Shown in pieces: positions 1-7,763 of a stretch of 64,000 bases of DNA. The stretch comes from Brevibacterium daeguense. GTDB lineage: Bacteria; Actinomycetota; Actinomycetes; Actinomycetales; Brevibacteriaceae. The first letter of the stretch is position 1. Each line of letters starts with the position of its first letter. The notes beneath the pieces were generated by a model that had not been told where the DNA came from, did not search any database, and worked only from the letters and a program-made list of their open reading frames with translations. A program made the translations under genes and the position numbers. The stretch is taken from contig NZ_JAJTWW010000015.1 in NCBI RefSeq assembly GCF_021729135.1, positions 1 through 64,000 on the forward strand. The letters are read 5' to 3'.

Positions 1-45
1 GTCGAGCAGGCCAAGCGCCGCGAGGTGGCCCGGGCGCTGCGCTGA
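1..45 (+). CDS. C-terminal tail of an unidentified protein (partial, 5' end outside window)
   Basis: An open frame runs from base 1 to a TGA at 43-45 and reads VEQAKRREVARALR. It is too short to assign a family. It is accepted as a gene end only because the frame is charged and helix-like and the next gene is convergent with it. A short hairpin (CCGAC at 75-79, GTCGG at 83-87) lies downstream and could be part of a terminator, but it is weak. Confidence 0.35.
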   Translation, partial: VEQAKRREVARALR

Positions 46-110
46 GTCCGGGCAGCTCGCTCGGGGGGAGAAGTCCGACTCGGTCGGCTGCACGGGTCAA
101 CCGGACCTGC

Positions 111-668
111 TCACTCCTCCGGCGCGAGGGGCAGGAGGAGCTCGTAGACTCCTCGCAGGTCGTCGCTGTCGACCGAGGGCACGATCGAGTTGGCCCCAAC
201 GAACACCAGGTAGGGGAGCAGGGCGCTGAGGCGCACGTTCTCCTCGTCGGCTGAGGCGCGGCGCCACACTCCTTCCAGCGCATCGAGCCGAGCGCGATCG
301 ACGCACGCGAGGGTGGCTCGGGCGTCCGCGTCCGATGCCGCCCACGCGCGGACCGCTCGGTCCGTCTCAGGACGGTAGAGGCCGGGTTCCCTGGGGCTCA
401 GGAGCTCCGTGAGGTGGACGAGTACCTCGCGAGCGGAGGCGCCGACCCCGACACTGTCGATCGCCTTCTCCAGCGACTCGGTGGCCAGGTGTTCGAAGTG
501 GGCGAGCAGCTCCTTCTTGTACCCCTCCGCGCCGTCGAAGTGATGATGGAACGAGCCTTTGGACAGGCCCACCCTCGGGGCGATCCGGTCGATGCGCAGA
601 GCCGACGGTCCGCTCTCAGTGAGCATTCGAATACCCTCGTCGAGCCAGCGCGTCTTGGAAGTACTCAT
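111..668 (-). CDS. TetR/AcrR family transcriptional regulator
   Basis: A 185-residue protein of normal TetR length. The N-terminal helix-turn-helix lies at about residues 24-46 and includes LSKGSFHHHF, the typical recognition-helix region of the family. The rest is the helical ligand-binding and dimer domain, whose ligand cannot be predicted. The ATG has a GGGGA almost touching it, so the ribosome site is poor and the exact start is uncertain. The gene is divergent from the DoxX-like gene, with a perfect inverted repeat between them (731-752). The simplest model is repression of the neighbour and of itself (inference). Confidence 0.85.
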   Translation of the reverse strand: MSTSKTRWLDEGIRMLTESGPSALRIDRIAPRVGLSKGSFHHHFDGAEGYKKELLAHFEHLATESLEKAIDSVGVGASAREVLVHLTELLSPREPGLYRPETDRAVRAWAASDADARATLACVDRARLDALEGVWRRASADEENVRLSALLPYLVFVGANSIVPSVDSDDLRGVYELLLPLAPEE

Positions 669-730
669 TCCCCGTCTATCCTTCCAGCTGCGGCCCCATC
701 ATCTTCTATGCGGGCTCGTGAAACCCTAGC

Positions 731-752
731 TACCATACCACACTGTATGGTA
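731..752. promoter_or_regulatory. Probable TetR operator (8-bp inverted repeat, 6-bp spacer)
   Basis: TACCATAC at 731-738 and GTATGGTA at 745-752 form a perfect inverted repeat in the 95-base gap between the divergent TetR and DoxX-like genes. Size and symmetry suit a TetR dimer site. The right arm ends within 11 bases of the ATG at 764, so a bound repressor would cover the promoter or start of the membrane protein gene. Confidence 0.65.
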
Positions 753-763
753 TGTTTTTTCGC

Positions 764-1123
764 ATGACGCTCCTACCGGATCCTGTATGGCCGGTCATCG
801 TGCTGGCGATCATCTCGTTCATCGACGGGCTCTTGTGCATCAAACCCGTGGAGTTCATCGCGCAATGCTTCGAGGACGTTTACTTCCCGCGTCGCTGGTG
901 GTGGATCACCCCGCCGATCAAGTTCGCAGCAACGGCGGGTCTGATCCTCGGGATCTGGATTCCCGGCCTGGCGGCGCTGACGGCTGCCTGTCTGATCGTG
1001 TATTTCGTCCTCGCCATTGCGATGCACATCCGTGCTCACGACTTCGGCCGCAATCTCTTCGTCAACGCCACCGGAATGCTGGTGATCTGCCTTGCCACCG
1101 CCACCTTCTGCTTCCTCGTCTGA
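764..1123 (+). CDS. DoxX-like small membrane protein
   Basis: A protein of 119 residues with about four hydrophobic segments: VIVLAIISFIDGLL, a segment after ITPPIKFAATAGL, ALTAACLIVYFVLAIAM and MLVICLATATFCFLV. Length, the four-helix layout and the mid-protein PPIKFAATAGLILG resemble the DoxX-like family, whose members are poorly characterised and sometimes linked to redox stress. An alternative in-frame ATG at 752 lies inside the operator arm. Neither start has a clear ribosome site, so a very short leader is possible. Regulation by the divergent TetR protein is likely from the operator position. Confidence 0.7.
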   Translation: MTLLPDPVWPVIVLAIISFIDGLLCIKPVEFIAQCFEDVYFPRRWWWITPPIKFAATAGLILGIWIPGLAALTAACLIVYFVLAIAMHIRAHDFGRNLFVNATGMLVICLATATFCFLV

Positions 1124-1160
1124 ACCTCGACCTCAAAACTCGGAGTGTTTGCCCTCTGGA

Positions 1161-1442
1161 TTGCGGGCGGAGTTTGACGCCGAGGTGACCTTCCTCAACG
1201 GCGGCAGCCTCAGCGCGCGAGGATTCCGGGTCGATGTCGCGGGTCCTGACGTCGGGGAGGAGGAAGTCGCACGGCTCTTCATTGCGTCGTTGTCGCTCCT
1301 CATGGTCGCCACGGTCCGGGTGAGCCGGCTACGGCTGATCGTGGAGCCGCACAAAGGCACCCGCGGGGGACCGAGCGACGTGGGGCACAGGGGTTCCGGT
1401 GGGGCAGGAACCACCACCTCGGACTGTCGCTCGACCGGCTAG
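1161..1442 (+). CDS. Small conserved-looking hypothetical protein, start uncertain
   Basis: The frame reads AEFDAEVTFLNGG, then GFRVDVAGPDV, SLLMVATVRV and EPHKGTRG before a roughly 20-residue tail and TAG. I recall small actinobacterial proteins with an NGG...GFR...LLMV...E-HK pattern, often annotated only as hypothetical or cyclase-associated, but cannot confirm the family. The only in-frame start near the conserved part is TTG at 1161, with no good ribosome site, and the frame stays open upstream into the DoxX-like gene. A gene that has lost its 5' end is therefore possible. The region could also be non-coding. Confidence 0.4.
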   Translation: MRAEFDAEVTFLNGGSLSARGFRVDVAGPDVGEEEVARLFIASLSLLMVATVRVSRLRLIVEPHKGTRGGPSDVGHRGSGGAGTTTSDCRSTG

Positions 1443-1468
1443 ATCTCGCCGCCGCGACAGTCGAACCC

Positions 1469-1969
1469 TCAGTCAGTCCACTTCTGGAACTCTTCCGGGT
1501 CCACGTGCTCGACGAAGTCGCGGAACTGGGCGATCTCCTCTTCCTCGTCCTCGGATTGGACCTCGGTCTCGACGCTGACCTGGTCGTAGACGTCCTCGGC
1601 GACCCACAGCGGCGCATCCACGCGTGACGCCAGAGCGATCGCATCGGAGGGGCGGGCATCCAGCGTCTCGGTGCCCTTGGGGGTGACCAGCGCGATCTCG
1701 GCGTAGAAGGTGCCTTCTGTGATGCGGGGGATCACCACGTAGTCGATGCGGCTGTCGGTCGAGCGCAGGAGCGTCGCCATGAGGTCGTGGGACAGCGGGC
1801 GGCCGATCGATGCGCCCTGCACGGCCACCAGGATGGACGTCGCCTCCTGCGGACCGATCCAGACCGGCATCACCCTGCCGGCTCGCTCCGGGTCGCCGAT
1901 CGCCTGCAACAGGATCACCGGCTGTTGACTGACGTCGACAGCGACGCCGTAGACCTTCACGCGTATCAC
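1469..1969 (-). CDS. Bifunctional nuclease family (DUF151/BFN) protein
   Basis: A 166-residue protein of the BFN/DUF151 family. Recognisable segments are VMPVWIGPQEA, a region after GRPLSHDLMATLL and DARPSDAIALASRVDAPLWV, which are the conserved blocks of this family. An acidic tail follows (EDEEEEIAQFRDFVEHVDPEEFQ), as is common in actinobacterial copies. The GTG at 1967-1969 is chosen because GGAGG sits six bases upstream (1976-1980). A start further upstream would add residues unlike the family. BFN proteins have been linked to nuclease activity in plants and to DNA-repair or stress contexts in bacteria. The precise role here is unknown. Confidence 0.85.
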   Translation of the reverse strand: MIRVKVYGVAVDVSQQPVILLQAIGDPERAGRVMPVWIGPQEATSILVAVQGASIGRPLSHDLMATLLRSTDSRIDYVVIPRITEGTFYAEIALVTPKGTETLDARPSDAIALASRVDAPLWVAEDVYDQVSVETEVQSEDEEEEIAQFRDFVEHVDPEEFQKWTD

Positions 1970-2099
1970 GGGAGACCTCCAACGGATCGTCGGGCGGACA
2001 TTCATCGTACCGCTTGTGCCTTCGATCGTCGTCGGAGCTGCGGTGGCCCGAACGCAGATGCTATGGCTCCACTTTCGAACTGCGGTCAGCCGTCAGCCG

Positions 2100-2723
2100 T
2101 CAGATCTCGGAAGGACGCCCCAGCTCAGGCCGGGGCCTGCTGATGAACGAGAGCGCGAGCCTGCACTCGAACACCTGACCGCTGCCGGCCTTGACCAGCC
2201 CGATGATGAGCAGCACGACGTGCGTGATGTTGAGGGCGAAGATCCACAGTCCCGCGAGCGTGCCGGCTGTCGCGATAGCCCAGGTCGGCAGCGGCTCACC
2301 CTGCTGCTGGCCCGCCAGCACGGCGATGAGCGCGCCGCCCAGCAGCACGATCGTGACGAAGATGTACGTGATTCCCCAGTTCGCCGCGTTCCTGCCGTTG
2401 CCCTGCGCCACCTCACCCTTGCGACGCAGCGAGGGGTACGGGGCGATCATGGCGATCGCCCCGATCAGCTGCCCGATGATCGGGATCGGGATGTAGGCCA
2501 GGAAGCCCAGTCCCCAGGCGATCCGGCCGGTCGCCTGCGGCCGGACAGGAGCAGCATAGTGCTCGCCTGCAGACGTGGGTGCAAGGCCGTGCGCGGCGGC
2601 ACCGTACCCGCCCGGCGCCGAGGCGTACGCCGGTGAACCGTAGGCCTGCCCGGGTGCTGCCGCGTGATTGGGCATCGGCCCCGGAACCGGCCCGGCGGAA
2701 TCGAAGTCGTTGTGGTGAGTCAT
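2100..2723 (-). CDS. DUF4870-like (Tic20-type) membrane protein
   Basis: A 207-residue protein. Residues 1 to about 75 are rich in Gly, Ala, Pro and Tyr and should be a flexible cytoplasmic segment. The remainder has three or four hydrophobic helices (FLAYIPIPIIGQLIGAIAMI, IFVTIVLLGGALIAVLAG, LAGLWIFALNITHVVLLIIG). The motif GRNAANWGITY between helices 1 and 2 matches the family's conserved amphipathic stretch. The ATG at 2721-2723 (protein begins MTHHNDFD) is preferred over longer frames that read into upstream repeats. No function can be assigned. Confidence 0.75.
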   Translation of the reverse strand: MTHHNDFDSAGPVPGPMPNHAAAPGQAYGSPAYASAPGGYGAAAHGLAPTSAGEHYAAPVRPQATGRIAWGLGFLAYIPIPIIGQLIGAIAMIAPYPSLRRKGEVAQGNGRNAANWGITYIFVTIVLLGGALIAVLAGQQQGEPLPTWAIATAGTLAGLWIFALNITHVVLLIIGLVKAGSGQVFECRLALSFISRPRPELGRPSEI

Positions 2724-2782
2724 GGTGCCGAGAGTATCCGGAATCAATCGCACAGGATTCCGAGGCCACCCCGAAGCCGCAG

Positions 2783-2818
2783 CGAACAGCGCAATGCCCG
2801 CGAACAGCACAGTGCCCG
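2783..2818. repeat. Two tandem 18-bp imperfect repeats
   Basis: The 18-mers at 2783-2800 and 2801-2818 differ at only two positions (cgaacagcRcaRtgcccg). The second copy also forms the left arm of the hairpin at 2810-2843, so the repeat may have arisen from terminator sequence. Confidence 0.6.
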
Positions 2819-2843
2819 CGGACTGCGTTGTCCACGGGCACTG
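2810..2843 (-). terminator. Probable terminator for the glycine-rich LPxTG gene
   Basis: CAGTGCCCG (2810-2818) pairs with CGGGCACTG (2835-2843). An inner GGAC/GTCC stem extends the pairing to about 13 bp with a small loop. It lies 52 bases past the stop codon of the leftward glycine-rich surface protein gene. No clear T-run follows, which lowers confidence in intrinsic termination. Confidence 0.5.
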
Positions 2844-2894
2844 CGCCGGACTATGGCCTGGTGTCACCCGGGCCGCCGATTCCGATCAGCGTGC

Positions 2895-4529
2895 TCAGAC
2901 GCTGGTCGGGTCGGTCTTGGCGCCCCGACGACGGGTGATGAGCACCGTCGCCGCACCGAACGCGAGGAGTCCGGCACCGGCGGCCAGGCCGGTCAGCTCG
3001 CTGCCGGTCCGCGGCAGGTACGAGTCGTCATCAGCTGCGGTGACGTCATCGTCGGCCGCAACGACCTCGTGGTCGTCGTCCTCGGCTGCCGCTACGACTT
3101 CGTACTCGAATCCGACGACGGAGGTGCTGTCGACATCGTCCTCGAAGAAGTAGTACCGATCGCCGGCGGCGTCGTAGCACCACTCATCGCCCTCGTAGTA
3201 GTACCACTCACCCTCGAAGAAGTAGTAGTACCGGTCGCCCTCGATGTAGTAGTTGTCGCCCTGATGGCCGTCGCGTCCATCGCGGCCGTCGCGCCCGTCA
3301 CGTCCATCGCGGCCGTCACGTCCGTCCCTACCGTCATCGTCGTGGTCGTGGCCCCGATCCCGGTCCCGATCGCGGTCCCAGTCGTGGTCGTGGTCACGAT
3401 CCCGGTCACGATCCCGATCCCGATCCCGATCCCGATCGCGGTCACGATCCCGGTCCCGGTCGCGGTCATCGCCGCCGTCGCCACCGTCACCACCATCGCC
3501 GGCGTCGCCGCCGTCACCGATGACAGTTTCGCCGCCGTCGCCACCGGCACCGCCGTCGCCGCCGTTGCCGGCGTCACCGTTCCGGCTGTCGCCGCCTTCG
3601 CCGCCGTCACCACCGGCACCGCCGTCACCGGCGTCACCGATGACGCTGTCTCCGCCGTCGCCACCGGCACCGCCGTCGCCGCCGTCGCCTCCGTCACCGT
3701 CGCGGCTGTTACCGCCGTCGCCACCGGATCCGCCGTCGCCGCCGTCACCGGCATCGCCGACTACAGTGCCGCCGCCTTCGCCGCCACCGCCACCGGTGCC
3801 GCCGCCACCGCCGTCACCTTCGCGGCTGCTGCCGCCGTCACCACCGGATCCGCCGGATCCGCCGGCACCGGCATCGCCGACGACAGGGCTGCCGCCGCCA
3901 CCGCCGCCGGCGCCGGCACCGCCGCCCCCGCCGCCGCCGTCGCGGCTGCTGCCGCCGTCACCACCGGATCCGCCGGATCCGCCGTCACCGGCATCGCCGA
4001 CGACAGTGCTGCCGCCGCCACCGCCGCCGGCGCCGGCACCGCCGCCACCGCCGCCGCCTTCGCGGCTGCTGCCGCCGTCACCACCGGATCCGCCGGATCC
4101 GCCGGCACCGGCATCGCCGACGACAGTGCTGCCGCCGCCTCCGCCGCCGGCGCCGGCTCCGCCGCCACCGCCGCCGCCTTCGCGGCTGCTGCCGCCGTCA
4201 CCACCGGATCCGCCGGATCCGCCGGATCCGGCATCGCCGGCGACAGTTCCACCGCCGCCGCCGCCGGAGCCGCCCGTGCCGCCGCCGCCACCAGCGCTCT
4301 CGCCGCTGCTGTCGCCGCCGTCGCCGCCAGAGCCGCCGTCACCGCCATTGCCAGCGTCGCCGATGACGCTGTCTCCGCCGGTCCCGCCGCTTCCGCCGGC
4401 ACCACCGCTGCCGGCCTCCGATGTCTCAGCCGCCAGGGCCACAGCCGGAGTGAGAGCTACAGAGCCGAATCCGAAGGCTCCGATTGCCGCGGCAACCACG
4501 GCTGGAGCAAGCAAAGCATTCCGTTTCAT
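2895..4529 (-). CDS. Glycine/aspartate-rich sortase-anchored (LPxTG) surface protein
   Basis: A 544-residue protein. Residues 1-35 form a signal peptide (MKRNALLAPAVVAAAIGAFG, then an alanine-rich cleavage region). Residues of about 40-330 are glycine-rich triplets such as GGDGGSGG and GGAGAGGG punctuated by VVGDAG blocks every 40 residues. Next come long (DR)n and (RDG)n runs, then an aromatic acidic stretch with GEWYYYEGDEW. The end has LPRTG at residues 505-509, a hydrophobic helix and a RRR tail, which is a classical sorting signal. The ATG at 4527-4529 is chosen because AGGTGA lies five bases upstream. It probably forms an extended cell-wall stalk or matrix. Function is unknown. Repeat-rich DNA makes its length likely to vary between strains. 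Confidence 0.85.
   Translation of the reverse strand: MKRNALLAPAVVAAAIGAFGFGSVALTPAVALAAETSEAGSGGAGGSGGTGGDSVIGDAGNGGDGGSGGDGGDSSGESAGGGGGTGGSGGGGGGTVAGDAGSGGSGGSGGDGGSSREGGGGGGGAGAGGGGGGSTVVGDAGAGGSGGSGGDGGSSREGGGGGGGAGAGGGGGGSTVVGDAGDGGSGGSGGDGGSSRDGGGGGGGAGAGGGGGGSPVVGDAGAGGSGGSGGDGGSSREGDGGGGGTGGGGGEGGGTVVGDAGDGGDGGSGGDGGNSRDGDGGDGGDGGAGGDGGDSVIGDAGDGGAGGDGGEGGDSRNGDAGNGGDGGAGGDGGETVIGDGGDAGDGGDGGDGGDDRDRDRDRDRDRDRDRDRDRDRDRDHDHDWDRDRDRDRGHDHDDDGRDGRDGRDGRDGRDGRDGRDGHQGDNYYIEGDRYYYFFEGEWYYYEGDEWCYDAAGDRYYFFEDDVDSTSVVGFEYEVVAAAEDDDHEVVAADDDVTAADDDSYLPRTGSELTGLAAGAGLLAFGAATVLITRRRGAKTDPTSV
3721..4320. repeat. Five 120-bp tandem units inside the glycine-rich gene
   Basis: Units begin at 3721, 3841, 3961, 4081 and 4201, each opening with ccaccggatccgccg. 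The units starting at 3961 and 4081 are nearly identical to each other and to 3841. Each encodes 40 residues: a VVGDAG block, GGSGGSGGDGGSSR and a glycine-only stretch. The period is a multiple of three, so gain or loss of units keeps the frame. Confidence 0.85.
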
Positions 4530-4864
4530 TTCAATCACCTTTGGTTGAGTAATGGAGTGCATATTGCTCTTTCAAGCTAACCTCCGCCTGTGACAAAGAC
4601 CACATTTTGGTCATTTAGTTCATATCTAAATTACTTACATTCTCGAAGGACGTGATATATGCCACGACGACTCTCGCTATCAGCCCTGGTCAGGTGGTGA
4701 AAGCGCCAACCTGCCTTGCCGTGAGACGGCGCGAGCCGCGTGAACAGAACCACCCCACAGGCGGCGACCGAAACTCTGCGGCCCCGCCGGACCGGGCCGC
4801 GCGACCCGAGGATCCTGATCGAACGCTCAAGAATCCGAGAATCACCGAGGCGTAGACTGCCCGG
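4530..4864. other. AT-rich intergenic region between divergent genes
   Basis: A 335-base gap between the LPxTG gene (leftward) and the reductase (rightward). The part at about 4560-4665 is strikingly AT-rich for this genome and should hold the LPxTG gene promoter. It includes an inverted repeat GACCA-cattt-TGGTC near 4600. The right half is GC-rich with no convincing gene; short open frames there have no ribosome sites or family resemblance. Confidence 0.5.
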
Positions 4865-6067
4865 GTGCTTCACTCACCTATCGTCGTCCTCGGTGCCGGG
4901 ATGGCGGGCAGCTCGTGTGCGCGCGAACTGCTCGCCGCCGGAGCCGAGGTGACGCTCATCGACGCCGTCCCGGAGGCCACCTGCGAGCTGCCTCCGCTGT
5001 CGAAGTCCCTGTTCAAGGAGACGCTGGACACCGTGCCGCTGGCAGGCGCCGCGCACGGACTCGAGTACCGGCAGGGCACCGTCACCGCCGCCGACCCGTC
5101 CGCCCGCACCGTGACCGTCGATGACACCACCGACATCGAGTACTCCCAGCTGGTCATCGCCACCGGCATGACCGGCCTGCCCTACCCCGGTCAGCTGCCC
5201 GGCGGCCCGGCCTTCACCCTCCACTCGCTGGCCGACGCCGAGGCGATCCGCAGCTCCCTTGCCGCCTCCGCCTACGAGTCCTTCACCCGGCAGCCGCTGA
5301 CCGGCGTGGACATCGGCATCGTCGGCTCCGGTTACCTGGCCCTCGAGCTCGCCCGCGGAGCCGTCGAGGCCGGTCACCACGCCACCGTCTACCTGCGCCG
5401 CGACCGCCCGCTGTCGTACCTGAGCACCGAGACGGCCACCACCCTGATGGACCTGCACGCGCGGGCCGGGGTGAAGTTCGTTCCCGACTCCACTCCGGAC
5501 GACTATGCCCTCCACGAGCTGTGGCTGGTGGCGATCGGCGCGCAGGCGAACACGGAGTTCCTGCCCGCCGCACTGCCGCGCGAGATCACCGGCGCCCTCC
5601 ACGTCGACGAATGCCTGCGGGTGGCGCCGGACGTCTACGCGCTCGGCGACGCCTCGCGCATCACCGCGGGGCCCATGGCCGCCTACGGGCGGCTGGAGTC
5701 CGAGCCGATGGCCGGGTCCCAGGGCCGCTGGCTGGGCAAGCGTCTGACCGGCACCGCCGCCGAGGCGTGGGCCGACATCCCCTGGCACTGGAGCTTCCAG
5801 GGCCCGGTCCGGGTATTCACCGCAGGAATGTCCGCCGGCAGGACCACCGGCACTCCCGTGGTCCTGGGTGAGCCGGATGCGAAGTCGTTCCAGGTCGCCC
5901 TGTTCGCCGGCGACGCCTCGGACTCCCCGCTGGTCGGCGTCGAGACTCTCGGCACGCCGCAGCTGCACAACGCGGCGAAGAAGGTACTCGCCCAGCCGCA
6001 GGTCCCGACCCGCGACGAGGTCGAGGCCGACGACTTCGACATGCGCGCCCGCGCACGGGGCCGATAG
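4865..6067 (+). CDS. FAD/NAD(P)-dependent oxidoreductase, rubredoxin/ferredoxin reductase type
   Basis: A 400-residue two-dinucleotide-domain flavoprotein. The FAD motif VVLGAGMAGSSCAREL is at the N-terminus. LPPLSKSLF resembles the conserved PPLSK segment of rubredoxin and putidaredoxin reductases. The NAD(P)H domain starts at IGIVGSGYLALELARG, and the C-terminal FAD-contact motif is VYALGDASRI. There is no CxxC redox pair, so it is not of the thioredoxin-reductase class. It would pass electrons from NAD(P)H to a rubredoxin- or ferredoxin-like partner, but none is encoded nearby. The start is a GTG directly before LHSPIVVLGAG. It is transcribed separately from the exporter that follows. Confidence 0.85.
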   Translation: MLHSPIVVLGAGMAGSSCARELLAAGAEVTLIDAVPEATCELPPLSKSLFKETLDTVPLAGAAHGLEYRQGTVTAADPSARTVTVDDTTDIEYSQLVIATGMTGLPYPGQLPGGPAFTLHSLADAEAIRSSLAASAYESFTRQPLTGVDIGIVGSGYLALELARGAVEAGHHATVYLRRDRPLSYLSTETATTLMDLHARAGVKFVPDSTPDDYALHELWLVAIGAQANTEFLPAALPREITGALHVDECLRVAPDVYALGDASRITAGPMAAYGRLESEPMAGSQGRWLGKRLTGTAAEAWADIPWHWSFQGPVRVFTAGMSAGRTTGTPVVLGEPDAKSFQVALFAGDASDSPLVGVETLGTPQLHNAAKKVLAQPQVPTRDEVEADDFDMRARARGR

Positions 6068-6096
6068 CCGGGCATGCTCGTGGCATACAATCACGC

Positions 6097-6981
6097 ATGA
6101 CCCAAATCCCGAAGGAGAGTGTCCAGCACTCCATGAACATGCCTCAATTGGCAGCCGAGCACTCGTTGCACCGGATGGGCGCTCGGCCGTCTCTGTGGTC
6201 ATACCTCCAGCAGGTGTGGCGGCGGCGGGACTTCACCTTCACGCTCGCCCGCTACCGGATGCAGAGCGAGAACGAGCGCAACCGGCTGGGCATGCTGTGG
6301 GTGCTCCTGCGGCCCATCCTGTCCGCACTCGTCTACGGACTGGTGTTCGGCATCATCCTGGCCGGCGCCAGGCCGGAGAACTTCGTGCCGTTCCTGATCA
6401 TCGGCGTGTTCTTCCTCGAGTTCTTCAACACCTCGATGAACGGGGGAGCGAAATCGATCATCAGCAACAGCTCGCTCGTCCAGTCTTTGCCGTTCCCGCG
6501 GATGGTGCTGCCGATCGCCACCGTGCTGCAGAACCTGCTGAACTTCCTGCCCACCCTGCTGCTGATGTTCGTCCTCACCATGATGTGGGGGGCGCGCCCC
6601 AACTGGGGCTGGCTGCTGTTCATCCCGCTGATCTTCCTGTTCTACCTGTTCAACCAGGGTGTGGCGCTGATCTTCGCCCGGCTGACGGTGCACGTGCGGG
6701 ATCTCAGTCAGTTCATCCCGTTCATCTCCCGGATGATCTTCTACACCTCCGGCGTGTTCTTCGACCCGCGGACAGTGCTGGAGCCGTACCCGACCCTCAT
6801 GCAAATCTACGACTGGCACCCGCTGCACGAAGTGCTGTCGATCGCCCGCGGGATCCTGCTGGATGAGTACACCATCCCGTGGGACTACTGGTGGAAGCTG
6901 GCGCTCTGGGCGGTCGTGATCCTGGTCGTGGGCATCGTGTTCTTCTGGAAGGCTGAGGAGCGGTATGGGCGAGAGAACTGA
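6097..6981 (+). CDS. Polysaccharide/teichoic acid ABC exporter permease (Wzm/TagG type)
   Basis: A 294-residue ABC-2 type permease with about six hydrophobic helices after a cytoplasmic N-terminal amphipathic part (RRRDFTFTLARYRMQ). The segments LGMLWVLLRPILSALVYGLV and FYTSGVFFDPRTVL are typical of the Wzm/TagG family that moves undecaprenyl-linked polysaccharide across the membrane. The next gene overlaps its end by 17 bases and encodes the matching ATPase, so they form one transporter. It probably exports a wall polymer made by the large locus downstream, although a catabolic island now lies between them. Confidence 0.9.
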   Translation: MTQIPKESVQHSMNMPQLAAEHSLHRMGARPSLWSYLQQVWRRRDFTFTLARYRMQSENERNRLGMLWVLLRPILSALVYGLVFGIILAGARPENFVPFLIIGVFFLEFFNTSMNGGAKSIISNSSLVQSLPFPRMVLPIATVLQNLLNFLPTLLLMFVLTMMWGARPNWGWLLFIPLIFLFYLFNQGVALIFARLTVHVRDLSQFIPFISRMIFYTSGVFFDPRTVLEPYPTLMQIYDWHPLHEVLSIARGILLDEYTIPWDYWWKLALWAVVILVVGIVFFWKAEERYGREN

Positions 6982-7723
6982 GCAGGCGCAGACCGGGCAG
7001 CCCGTGGTGATCTGCGACAACGTCCACGTGCACTTCAAGACGCTGGCGACCGGCAAGCGGGTCAAGCCCAGCGTGGCCAGCGGACTGCTGCAGCGCGGGC
7101 GGGAGATGCGCACCATCCATGCCCTCAAGGGCGTGTCCTTCGTCGCACGGGCCAATGAGTCGATCGGCATCATCGGCACCAACGGCTCCGGCAAGTCGAC
7201 GCTCATGCGCACCCTCACCGGCCTGACTCCACCCTCCCAGGGAGCGGTCTACGCCAAGTCGCGGCCCAACCTGCTGGGCGTGGGGGCCGCGCTGATCCCG
7301 GACTTGTCGGGCGGCAACAACATCATCCTGGGCGGTCTGGCGATGGGTATGGACCGTGAGGAGATCGAGGAGCAGTACGACGAGATCGTCGAGTTCACCG
7401 GTCTCAAGGACTTCATCGACATGCCCATGCGCACCTACTCCTCCGGTATGTCCGCGCGCCTCAAGTTCGCGATCGCGACGGCCAAGCAGCACGAGATCCT
7501 CATCGTCGACGAGGCGCTGAGCGTGGGCGATCGCGACTTCCAGAAGAAGAGCGAGAGGCGGATCCGGGAGATCCGCGAGCGAGCCGGAACCGTGTTCCTG
7601 GTGTCCCACTCCATGCGGTCGATCCGCGACACCTGCAACCGCACCATCTGGATCGAGAAGGGCGACCTCCGCGCCGACGGCGAGACCGACGACGTCGTCA
7701 AGGAGTACGAGAACTACCGGTGA
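6965..7723 (+). CDS. Polysaccharide/teichoic acid ABC exporter ATPase (Wzt/TagH type)
   Basis: A 252-residue nucleotide-binding subunit with Walker A GTNGSGKST, signature YSSGMSARLKFA and Walker B ILIVDEALSVGD. The N-terminal half carries an insertion typical of the Wzt/TagH group before HALKGVSFVA. It ends after the ATPase domain, with no C-terminal carbohydrate-binding domain, so substrate recognition probably does not depend on a terminal modification as in O9a-type Wzt. The 17-base overlap with the permease implies translational coupling. It is a paralogue of the ATPase at 24157-25221. Confidence 0.9.
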   Translation: MGERTEQAQTGQPVVICDNVHVHFKTLATGKRVKPSVASGLLQRGREMRTIHALKGVSFVARANESIGIIGTNGSGKSTLMRTLTGLTPPSQGAVYAKSRPNLLGVGAALIPDLSGGNNIILGGLAMGMDREEIEEQYDEIVEFTGLKDFIDMPMRTYSSGMSARLKFAIATAKQHEILIVDEALSVGDRDFQKKSERRIREIRERAGTVFLVSHSMRSIRDTCNRTIWIEKGDLRADGETDDVVKEYENYR

Positions 7724-7763
7724 CTTGGAGCGTCCGCTTGGCCAGCAATGCCTTACAGCTGAT

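Noticed and set aside
3721-4320. Regularly spaced repeats resembling a CRISPR array
   Set aside because: Units are contiguous, in frame, 120 bp, with no unique spacers and no cas genes.
2664-4580. Long open frame on the plus strand (638 codons) opposite the glycine-rich gene
   Set aside because: Its valine/alanine-rich sequence is what triplet GC repeats produce on the other strand. There is no ribosome site or domain, and the minus-strand frame has a signal peptide and LPxTG signal.
4874-6202. 442-codon open frame on the minus strand opposite the reductase
   Set aside because: It is a GC-bias shadow. The plus frame has clear FAD and NAD motifs.
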